A stretch of DNA of 6,060 nucleotides from Sulfurimonas sp. Lineage in GTDB: Bacteria > Campylobacterota > Campylobacteria > Campylobacterales > Sulfurimonadaceae. The DNA lies in contig JALUBM010000157.1 of assembly GCA_027044845.1 (NCBI GenBank), forward strand, positions 1 to 6,060, written 5' to 3'. The position numbers and the translations under genes were made by a program. The notes beneath the pieces are model-generated. The model was not told the DNA's origin. It searched no databases and was given only the letters and a program-made list of their open reading frames with translations. Positions 1 to 5,771 of this stretch are shown in pieces. Within the stretch, counting starts at the first letter, position 1, and each line of letters begins with the position of its first letter.

Positions 1-1
1 T

Positions 2-703
2 CCCTATAGAAATCGAAAAGAGCATTTAAAAAAATTCTTACCTTTCATTCAAGATATTCTTCATAAACAAAATATTGATTATGAAATTATTATTGCAGAA
101 CAAGAGGATACACACTTTTTCAATAGAGCCAAGCTCATGAATATTGCGGTACTCCATGCGAATAAAGAAAGCGATTATTTTATTTTTCATGATGTTGATG
201 CATTGCCATATAATGTTGATTATAGCTATTGCAATCAAACTGTTAAAACATTTAACTACATAAAAAGGGAGAAAGAGTATGAAAAATACCCTCAAACGAT
301 TTTTGGCGGTGTAACTTTAGTTCCAAAAAATATTTTTTATGCTATTAATGGATTTTCTAACAACTATTGGCAATGGGGGAAAGAAGATGACGATTTTTTG
401 CTTCGTCATCTTTTAAAAGGCTATATGCCTTTTTTTGATACCATTGGAAAGCTTAATATGCTCTCTCACCCAAGAGCTTTGATGACAGATAATAATGGGA
501 AGGAAACACAAAATAAAGAAATTTTACAAAGGAATAGAACACTATCCGATACAAACAAAAAAATCTTTTCAAAATTCAAAAGAGGACTCACTTCGCAAGA
601 TAATGACGGAATCAATAATGTAAAAGATTATCTTATCACATCTACAGCATTGAAAGATAGGGTCAAAACTATAAAAGTAAGGTTAAACTACAACATAGAG
701 TAG
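2..703 (+). CDS. Beta-1,4-galactosyltransferase-like glycosyltransferase, family GT7 (5' end outside window)
   Basis: The enzyme probably transfers Gal or GalNAc from a UDP-sugar to a terminal GlcNAc-type acceptor of a surface glycan. The reading frame is open from base 2 and begins PYRNRKEHL, the hallmark N-terminal motif of the GT7 catalytic domain. FNRAKLMN follows. The metal-binding DVD is at 191-199 (HDVDALP) and FGGV at 302-313. NGFSNNYW and the acceptor/catalytic motif WQWGKEDDD (368-394) correspond to WGWGGEDDD in vertebrate enzymes. M and H at 458-469 (MLSH) match the metal-binding Met and His of human B4GALT1. The C-terminal DGINNVKDYL resembles the conserved DGLNSLTYQVL end. The ATG at 137 lies inside the FNRAKLMN motif and is not a real start. 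Because the motif sits near the N-terminus in a bare catalytic domain, probably only a few residues are missing. No membrane segment is visible. The residue before FGG is Ile rather than Tyr, so GalNAc use is possible. The family is clear; donor and acceptor are inferred. Confidence 0.93.
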   Translation, partial: PYRNRKEHLKKFLPFIQDILHKQNIDYEIIIAEQEDTHFFNRAKLMNIAVLHANKESDYFIFHDVDALPYNVDYSYCNQTVKTFNYIKREKEYEKYPQTIFGGVTLVPKNIFYAINGFSNNYWQWGKEDDDFLLRHLLKGYMPFFDTIGKLNMLSHPRALMTDNNGKETQNKEILQRNRTLSDTNKKIFSKFKRGLTSQDNDGINNVKDYLITSTALKDRVKTIKVRLNYNIE

Positions 704-733
704 TCAAAATTACATTATTTTAGATAAATTGAG

Positions 734-739
734 TATAAT
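734..739 (+). promoter_or_regulatory. Candidate -10 box for tyrA
   Basis: A perfect TATAAT lies 26 bases before the tyrA start, in the short AT-rich gap after the glycosyltransferase gene. No good -35 hexamer is seen at the usual distance (TACATT at 711-716 at best). That is usual for Campylobacterota sigma-70 promoters, which rely on the -10 box. In such AT-rich DNA a chance match is possible. Confidence 0.45.
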
Positions 740-754
740 TTTGCAAATTAATAT

Positions 755-760
755 AAAGAA
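755..760 (+). promoter_or_regulatory. Weak ribosome binding site for tyrA
   Basis: AAAGAA lies 5 bases before the ATG at 766. It is a weak purine-rich Shine-Dalgarno match. It fits the chosen start, which also places the dinucleotide-binding motif right at the N-terminus as in other TyrA proteins. Confidence 0.45.
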
Positions 761-765
761 TAAAT

Positions 766-1596
766 ATGAACATAGCAATTATTGGATTGGGTTTAATGGG
801 TGGTTCTCTTGCTTTATCCTTAAAAAAACAAAATTATGTCAACTCAATCGTCGGATATGACCATAATAAAAAACACCAAGAAGATGCACTTTACCTTAAG
901 CTTGTTAATAAAATAGTCTCTTTTGAAGAGGTAAAAAAATATGATGTTATCTTTCTGGCTATACCTGTCAATGGTATTATTAAAACATTAAAAGAGCTTA
1001 CAGATGTATCTTCTGAAACTACTATCATCGACCTTGGAGGGACAAAAGAAAAGATTGTTGCTTCTGTTCCACCACAAATTCGCAAAAACTTTGTAGCAGC
1101 ACATCCGATGGCAGGCACTGAAAATTTTGGTCCCCATGCTGCTATTGAAAATCTCTACTATGATAAAGTCGTTGTATTATGCGACTTAGAGGAAAGCGGT
1201 GAAATTCAAAAAAAAGTTGCCAAAAAAATATTTAAATCACTCCATATGAAAAAATATTTTATGAAGTCTCATGAACATGACCGCCATGCCGCTTTTATTT
1301 CTCATATGCCCCATGTTGTCTCTTATTCTATTGCAAATACTGTTTTAAAACAGGAAAACAGGCACAATATTTTAGCACTTGCTGCTGGTGGCTTTCGTTC
1401 TATGAGTCGCCTTGCAAAAAGTTCACCTTCCATGTGGGAAGATATTTTCAGACAAAATAAAGAGAACCTGCTTGAAGCGATAGAGCTGTTTGAAGCAGAA
1501 CTCACAAACCTCAAACAAAACATTCAAAATGAAGAGTGGGATAAAGTCCGTCAAGAGATGGCACATGCAAACAAACTGCACGATATTCTAGACTAG
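766..1596 (+). CDS. tyrA: Prephenate dehydrogenase (TyrA), NAD-type, single domain
   Basis: This cytoplasmic enzyme oxidatively decarboxylates prephenate to 4-hydroxyphenylpyruvate, the step committed to tyrosine. The 276-residue protein opens with a Rossmann dinucleotide-binding loop, GLGLMGGS (residues 7-14). An acidic residue ends the second strand (D32 in GYDHN), which favours NAD over NADP. AAHPMAGTE (111-119) carries the likely catalytic H113. HDRHAAFISHMPH (171-183) holds the substrate-pocket histidines, and FRSMSRLAKSSPSMW (210-224) the conserved arginine and serine that bind prephenate. The rest is the helical dimerisation domain. There is no fused chorismate mutase and no C-terminal ACT domain, so feedback control by tyrosine, if any, must act on the catalytic core. 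The preceding gene ends 62 bases upstream, and a possible promoter lies in that gap. The stop codon overlaps that of convergent batD. Arogenate use cannot be excluded. Confidence 0.96.
   Translation: MNIAIIGLGLMGGSLALSLKKQNYVNSIVGYDHNKKHQEDALYLKLVNKIVSFEEVKKYDVIFLAIPVNGIIKTLKELTDVSSETTIIDLGGTKEKIVASVPPQIRKNFVAAHPMAGTENFGPHAAIENLYYDKVVVLCDLEESGEIQKKVAKKIFKSLHMKKYFMKSHEHDRHAAFISHMPHVVSYSIANTVLKQENRHNILALAAGGFRSMSRLAKSSPSMWEDIFRQNKENLLEAIELFEAELTNLKQNIQNEEWDKVRQEMAHANKLHDILD
1593..1596. other. Shared palindromic stop CTAG of convergent tyrA and batD
   Basis: The self-complementary CTAG gives TAG at 1594-1596 for tyrA on the plus strand and TAG at 1595-1593 for batD on the minus strand. The genes overlap tail to tail by four bases. 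No room is left for a terminator between them, and I see no GC-rich hairpin with a T-run on either side. Confidence 0.95.
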
Positions 1597-3029
1597 GATA
1601 TATCGTACTTTTTCACTATCTCTTTAAGCTTCTTCTTATCTATTTTCTCTTTTTTCGATGCGTAAAGATTTGCTTCTAAAATATTTACGATTTCTTTCAC
1701 TTCAACATCTTCATCTTTATATGGCAAGAGTTTTATAAGCAACAACTTTTCATCATTGAGATTTAACCCCTTTTCTCTCTTTGAAAATTTTATAGGCTTT
1801 ATAAAAAGCATAATAAATATACCCACAACCAAACCTACAACAAATGAGACAATTACCCACAGCTTATTAAAAACTTCACTTTCAGCCTTGACATGTAACA
1901 CTTCTTCTGGTGCTTTTATCGAAGTATCTCTTTGTATCTTCAAATGCGTTGTTTTAGCAGAACCATTTACTTTAATATGAATCGGCTGTGTAGAAATTGT
2001 CTCAACTCTTTTTGTTTTTAAGTTATAAAAAGCTAAAGAAAAAGAAGGAATAGTAAAGTCTTTATCTGCAACGAATGCCAATTTTTGTGTTAGCGTATTG
2101 CCTTTGATATGTATCTTTTCATCAAAAACATTAACACCTGATATATATGGTTTAAAACTTTTAATATCCTCCAAATTTCCATCACCAACAACCTTTACAG
2201 TCACATTAACGGCTTCATTAGAATTAATTTGCAATTTATCGGCAGTTACATCAATAGTAAAATTTCCGACAATCTTTGCATTATTAGGCAAAGGCTTTAC
2301 ATATAATTTAACTTCATTTGAAAAATAACTTTTCCATTTTACTTGAGGCATAAAACTCCCCCAAATATCTCTTGATGAAATTCTTGTCGCTATTTTTAAC
2401 TGTGCCGATTGAATCGTCAAATTACCTTCTCTTTGAGGCGCAAGTCTATACATCGCTTTTGTAATGATAAAATCACCTTTTTCGCTTCGTACAGGTTTCG
2501 ATTCTCCTTTAATCCAAAAACCTTTAAAGTCAGGTGCTATAAATTTACTATCAACTGCTTCTGCATCTTTTCTTTGTTTAAGTACCAACTGTAAATTAAA
2601 TGGTTCCCCTACATATAACTCTTTTTTTGAAGGAGTAAGGTCTAATACAAATGCAGCGTTTTTATCTTGTACAGCAGGTTTTACAGCTACTTTTACACTA
2701 TTCGATTTTTTAGTTTTACCATCAATTTCAACACTTACAGGTTTAATCACACAGCTCTTCTGTGGCATAAATTGATAACTTAGTACATAACTCTTCTTAT
2801 AATCATTATTTATCATCTGTATGCTTGTCTGAGAACTCGTACCCAGTACGTTATTATCACATATTGTACTGATAACAGGCTTATTGACTTCTCCTCCCGT
2901 TATCGTTAAGGTATATGTTGCGACCTCTCCTTTGACAACGCTTTTAGGGTAGACTTTTGCTACTACACTCGCATATATTGCCGTAGTGAGTAAACTAAAA
3001 ATTATTATTATTTTACCAAGGTTTTTCAT
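1593..3029 (-). CDS. batD: BatD-like protein (oxygen tolerance family), periplasmic with one C-terminal membrane anchor
   Basis: This is probably a structural or scaffolding member of the Bat envelope complex with the two VWA proteins encoded upstream; the family's molecular activity is unknown. The 478-residue protein starts with a signal peptide (about 1-20, MKNLGK then a hydrophobic core ending AIYA). A long beta-rich exported region follows, with repeated Ig-like strand patterns such as PSKKELYVGEPFNLQLVL (133-150) and DKLQINSNEAVNVTVKV (264-280), typical of BatD. One membrane helix lies at about 388-410, followed by a basic stop-transfer stretch (KPIKFSKREK) and a charged cytoplasmic tail of about 65 residues. 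The only two cysteines are C57 and C93, both in the exported N-terminal domain. The start overlaps the end of batB-batC by 17 bases and has a good ribosome binding site, so the genes are co-transcribed and probably coupled in translation. Family assignment rests on architecture plus operon position. Confidence 0.88.
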   Translation of the reverse strand: MKNLGKIIIIFSLLTTAIYASVVAKVYPKSVVKGEVATYTLTITGGEVNKPVISTICDNNVLGTSSQTSIQMINNDYKKSYVLSYQFMPQKSCVIKPVSVEIDGKTKKSNSVKVAVKPAVQDKNAAFVLDLTPSKKELYVGEPFNLQLVLKQRKDAEAVDSKFIAPDFKGFWIKGESKPVRSEKGDFIITKAMYRLAPQREGNLTIQSAQLKIATRISSRDIWGSFMPQVKWKSYFSNEVKLYVKPLPNNAKIVGNFTIDVTADKLQINSNEAVNVTVKVVGDGNLEDIKSFKPYISGVNVFDEKIHIKGNTLTQKLAFVADKDFTIPSFSLAFYNLKTKRVETISTQPIHIKVNGSAKTTHLKIQRDTSIKAPEEVLHVKAESEVFNKLWVIVSFVVGLVVGIFIMLFIKPIKFSKREKGLNLNDEKLLLIKLLPYKDEDVEVKEIVNILEANLYASKKEKIDKKKLKEIVKKYDIS

Positions 3030-4842
3030 AACTGTTTTCCTTTTTCTTATTACTTTGGTTTAATCTGTAGAGATATGTGCTTTGATCATTGTTCAATGTT
3101 TTTAACCACTTTGCCTCTTCTGCATCACTCATTTTACTTTTTATTTTTCCAGTTTGTGCCGCTTTTGCTTGAGAAAGTTTTTTCTCAGATTTTTTCTTCT
3201 CTTGCTTTTTCTTCTCTTTTTGCGAAGCTTGATTCTTTTTAGCATTTTGTTCTTGCTTCTTTTTCTCTTCTTCACTTGGGTTTTGAGACTTTCTTTGATT
3301 CTTTTTCTTTGAACCTTTTTTGTTTTTCTGATTTTGTTTGTTCTTCTGGTCTTTGTTTTTTTGGCTCTGCTTGTCCTTTTTGTCTTTGTTTTGCTGATTT
3401 TTTTTTTTTTTTTTGTTGTGCTGTTTCTTTTGCTTTTTACGCTGTTTTTTCTTTAAAGCTTTTTTCACCGCCTCAAGGTTTTCTTTTGTATCTTTGTCTT
3501 CATGCAATTTTAAAGATTTTTCATACTCGGCTATTGCCTTTTTCAAGTTTGCTTCATCACCCATTTTTGCATAAGCATTTCCCATATTTGCAAAATTTTT
3601 CGCACGGGAGAGCTTGTCGTTGAAAGTAGCTTTTTCATAATTTTTTATCGCCTCTTTGTACTTTCCTTGTTTATAAAGTGCATTCGCTGCATTGTAATAA
3701 CTCTCGTTATGATTCGCATTTTTTGCATAATCATCATAAATTTTTGCAGATTTTACATAGTTTTTCTCAATATAAGCTTTTTTTGCCTCATCAAGATGTA
3801 CAAAATCTAAAAGCCCTGCATAAGAAGCCGAACCGTGAAATAACAACAGCCCTAAAATAAACAAGCCCGGAACCTCAACTTTTACCCGTTTGCTCATAGA
3901 CGATGTGGCTATCAAAAGCAACAACAATGCAAGCCCAAGCGGATAATAAAAGAGCGGTATATACTTTTCGATCTGCTCAGATTTTAGCTCTTTTTTCTTA
4001 CTGTGACGCTCTATTTCTTTAAGCATTGCTTTTATGTCTGCATCAGAATTTACACCTTGAATGTAAACGCCTCCCGTCTTTGTCGCCAAGTCTGCAATTG
4101 TTTCATTGAGTTTTGAGACAATGATTTTTCCGTTTTGTTTTATGAACTCACCGTCTTTAAGTTTTATAGGTGCACCTTGCGGAGTACCGATACCGAGTAC
4201 AAAAACGGCAATACCTTTTTTCTTTGCAAAGGCAATCTCCTGTGAAAAATCTTTTTTATCTCCGCCGTCACTCAAAATAAGCAGATACTTCTTAGAATCT
4301 TTTTTAATACTTTTATCGACTACATGTAACATAGACATCAAATCAGTTCCCTGTTCCGTAATTGAATTCGTATCAAGCTTTTTAAGTAAAAAAGCAACCG
4401 CTTCATGGTCAAAACTCAGCGGTGAAACAAGATAAGAATTTTTTGCAAAAGCAATAACACCTATTCGTTCAGTTGGAGCCAATCGCAGTAATTCCAGTGC
4501 TTTTTCTTTTGCCAGCTTTAAACGGTTCGGGTAAACGTCTTGCGCCAACATCGAATCAGATATATCCAAAGCTATCATAATGTCGGCACTTTTAGCTTGT
4601 ACTTCAATCTTTCCATCTTTTATAACTGGTTCTGCCAAAGCAATCGTCATCAAAATCGCAATGAGAAAAAAGAGTACATTTCTAGCTTTAAGTGTCAAGG
4701 TATTTGATGAGACTCGCAGTTTTTGCATCACTTCATTTGAAAAAAATGTCAGATGAGACTCTTTTTGTGTCAACAGAAGTCCAAAAAGTATAAAAATCAA
4801 CGGCAACATATAATATAAAAATTCTGAATGTAAAAAACTCAT
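3013..4842 (-). CDS. batB: BatB-BatC fusion: membrane-anchored VWA protein with TPR domain and Lys-rich tail
   Basis: The 609-residue product joins what many bacteria encode as separate BatB and BatC. Membrane helices lie at about 10-24 and 56-71. The VWA domain (about 86-280) has a complete MIDAS metal site: DISDS (93-97), T166 in QGTD and D192 in LSDGGD. A third helix is at about 296-313. A fourth, signal-peptide-like segment (about 326-342, ending ASYA) leads into the BatC part. TPR repeats span about 349-458, best seen at 381-410 (NAANALYKQGKYKEA) and 414-447 (ANMGNAYAKMGDE). A Lys/Gln/Asn-rich low-complexity stretch covers about 463-560. A C-terminal block, about 570-609, contains AEEAKWLKTL and ends KPW. 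Positive-inside reading puts VWA and TPR in the periplasm. The gene overlaps batA by four bases (ATGA) and batD by 17. Its role is inferred as a partner-binding part of the Bat complex. Confidence 0.9.
   Translation of the reverse strand: MSFLHSEFLYYMLPLIFILFGLLLTQKESHLTFFSNEVMQKLRVSSNTLTLKARNVLFFLIAILMTIALAEPVIKDGKIEVQAKSADIMIALDISDSMLAQDVYPNRLKLAKEKALELLRLAPTERIGVIAFAKNSYLVSPLSFDHEAVAFLLKKLDTNSITEQGTDLMSMLHVVDKSIKKDSKKYLLILSDGGDKKDFSQEIAFAKKKGIAVFVLGIGTPQGAPIKLKDGEFIKQNGKIIVSKLNETIADLATKTGGVYIQGVNSDADIKAMLKEIERHSKKKELKSEQIEKYIPLFYYPLGLALLLLLIATSSMSKRVKVEVPGLFILGLLLFHGSASYAGLLDFVHLDEAKKAYIEKNYVKSAKIYDDYAKNANHNESYYNAANALYKQGKYKEAIKNYEKATFNDKLSRAKNFANMGNAYAKMGDEANLKKAIAEYEKSLKLHEDKDTKENLEAVKKALKKKQRKKQKKQHNKKKKKNQQNKDKKDKQSQKNKDQKNKQNQKNKKGSKKKNQRKSQNPSEEEKKKQEQNAKKNQASQKEKKKQEKKKSEKKLSQAKAAQTGKIKSKMSDAEEAKWLKTLNNDQSTYLYRLNQSNKKKENSYEKPW
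3038..3042 (-). promoter_or_regulatory. Ribosome binding site of batD
   Basis: On the minus strand AAGGA (within AAAAAGGAAAACAG) stands 8 bases before the batD ATG. It lies inside the last codons of batB-batC. It supports the ATG at 3029 and a start within the upstream gene's end. Confidence 0.75.
3163..3456 (-). repeat. Low-complexity Lys/Gln/Asn-rich coding tract in batB-batC
   Basis: Almost the whole stretch codes for K, Q, N, E and S (residues about 463-560), with imperfect recurring units such as QKNKD, QKNKQ and QKNKK. The plus strand is nearly pure pyrimidine with G. The purine-rich, self-similar coding strand is prone to slippage and to length differences between strains. The protein segment is expected to be disordered and strongly basic. 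Confidence 0.85.
3398..3414 (-). repeat. 17-base poly-A tract within the batB-batC reading frame
   Basis: The plus strand has 17 consecutive T; the coding strand therefore has 17 A, read as five Lys codons plus the first two bases of an Asn codon (residues about 477-482). The frame as given is intact through the tract. Homopolymers of this length are classic slippage sites in Campylobacterota. One extra A would end translation at the TGA at 3274-3272, and one A fewer at the TAA at 3143-3141. Both lose the C-terminal block. Confidence 0.9.
3817..3870 (-). other. Signal-peptide-like segment at the BatB/BatC joint
   Basis: Residues 325-342 of the fusion read as a basic lead (SKRVKVEV just before), a hydrophobic core (GLFILGLLLF) and a small-residue end ASYA followed by G343. 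This is the layout of a cleavable signal peptide, as expected for free-standing BatC. It may serve as a membrane helix or be cut by signal peptidase to release the TPR part. Confidence 0.6.
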
Positions 4843-5771
4843 ATTACACTTCCTCTTTTATTTCGTAAATATACATAAAATAACAATGACAACAATGCTA
4901 TAAACAATGGATAAAAATAGTAATATTTTTTGTAGGAAAATGTCTCATTTTTTATCTCAGATTTTTCCAACGCATCTATTTTTTTATAGACCTCTTTTAG
5001 CTGAGAGGCATTAGAAGCACCAAATGCTACACCACCTGTCTCTTTTGCTATTTTAAGTAAAACGGCTCTGTTATATTCACCAGGCTCGCCGATACCTATC
5101 GGGTAAACTTTTACACCTTCTTTTTTTGCCATATCAAGTGCAACATCCAGAGGGATTTTATCAGCACCTACCGTCGAATAACCATCTGTCAGTAAAATAG
5201 CGACTTTTGATTTTGCCTTACTCATTTTTAATAAATTCACACCCTGTGCCAATGCCTCATACAAAGCAGTATATTTTCCCGCCATGCCAACCTGCAGTTG
5301 AGAAACTATACGAGAAAGTATATGCTTATCATATGTCAGCGGTGATGCGATAAAAGAGTACGAGCCAAAAATGACAAGCCCCATATTGTCATTCGCTCTT
5401 TTTTTAATAAAATCTTTTACAATTGATTTCACTACATCAAATTTCGATGCTGCCATATTTACAGTATCAAAACCTCTTTCATTCATTGAACCTGAAGTAT
5501 CTAAGATAAGTGCTATTTCATGTCCATGCTTTGGTTGTAATTCATAAGGTTCATCTTTTACTGGAGACATCAATGCCAAAATCATCATCGTTATCGTCAG
5601 CCATTTTAAAAAGAAAAGCAGTTTTGATGCGGCAACATTGCTTTTCATAAACTGTGATGCATGCGGAAAGTAAAGTGAAGGCAACTTCATTTTACACAAC
5701 AATGTACATGCTATAAAAAAGAAAATAACAAACGATAATGCAGGAAATTCAAAATATATACCATCAAACAT
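4839..5771 (-). CDS. batA: BatA-like VWA-domain membrane protein
   Basis: The 310-residue protein is the usual length for BatA. Helices at about 10-26 and 51-69 flank a short basic loop. The VWA domain (about 84-265) has a full MIDAS site: DTSGS (91-95), T168 in GKYTAL and D196 in LLTDG. The metal site should therefore bind Mg2+ or Mn2+ and a protein partner. A final helix at about 285-301 is followed by the basic tail YLRNKRGSVI. By the positive-inside rule the VWA domain faces the periplasm. It is a paralogue of the next gene's N-terminal half and the two probably pair. The start at 5771 has AAAGG nine bases upstream and lies inside the end of the preceding gene (8-base overlap). The stop overlaps the next start as ATGA. 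Which VWA gene is called batA or batB is by operon order. Confidence 0.9.
   Translation of the reverse strand: MFDGIYFEFPALSFVIFFFIACTLLCKMKLPSLYFPHASQFMKSNVAASKLLFFLKWLTITMMILALMSPVKDEPYELQPKHGHEIALILDTSGSMNERGFDTVNMAASKFDVVKSIVKDFIKKRANDNMGLVIFGSYSFIASPLTYDKHILSRIVSQLQVGMAGKYTALYEALAQGVNLLKMSKAKSKVAILLTDGYSTVGADKIPLDVALDMAKKEGVKVYPIGIGEPGEYNRAVLLKIAKETGGVAFGASNASQLKEVYKKIDALEKSEIKNETFSYKKYYYFYPLFIALLSLLFYVYLRNKRGSVI
4851..4856 (-). promoter_or_regulatory. Ribosome binding site of batB-batC
   Basis: AGAGGA on the minus strand lies 8 bases before the ATG at 4842, inside the last codons of batA. Together with the ATGA overlap it supports reinitiation by ribosomes finishing batA. Confidence 0.8.

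Noticed and set aside
137..703. A separate 188-residue gene starting at the ATG at 137
   Set aside because: The same frame is open back to base 2 and the upstream part encodes PYRNRKEHL and FNRAKL, essential GT7 motifs; the ATG is internal.
738..755. TTTGCAAA palindrome as a possible operator before tyrA
   Set aside because: Only eight bases, in very AT-rich DNA and with no second copy; chance is the simplest explanation.
1597..1660. Possible intrinsic terminator for tyrA near the T-rich stretch after its stop
   Set aside because: The T-runs are batD Lys/Glu codons on the other strand and no stable GC stem precedes them.
2464..2775. Open frame of 103 residues antisense to batD
   Set aside because: It lies opposite a well-supported gene, has no recognisable domain, and reads as a shadow of batD.
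3276..3623. Open frame antisense to batB-batC, rich in Phe and Cys
   Set aside because: Its composition is simply the complement of the Lys-rich tract (poly-TTT/TTC codons); no independent gene evidence.
4106..4435. Open frame antisense to the VWA part of batB-batC
   Set aside because: Shadow of a conserved VWA coding region, with no domain of its own.
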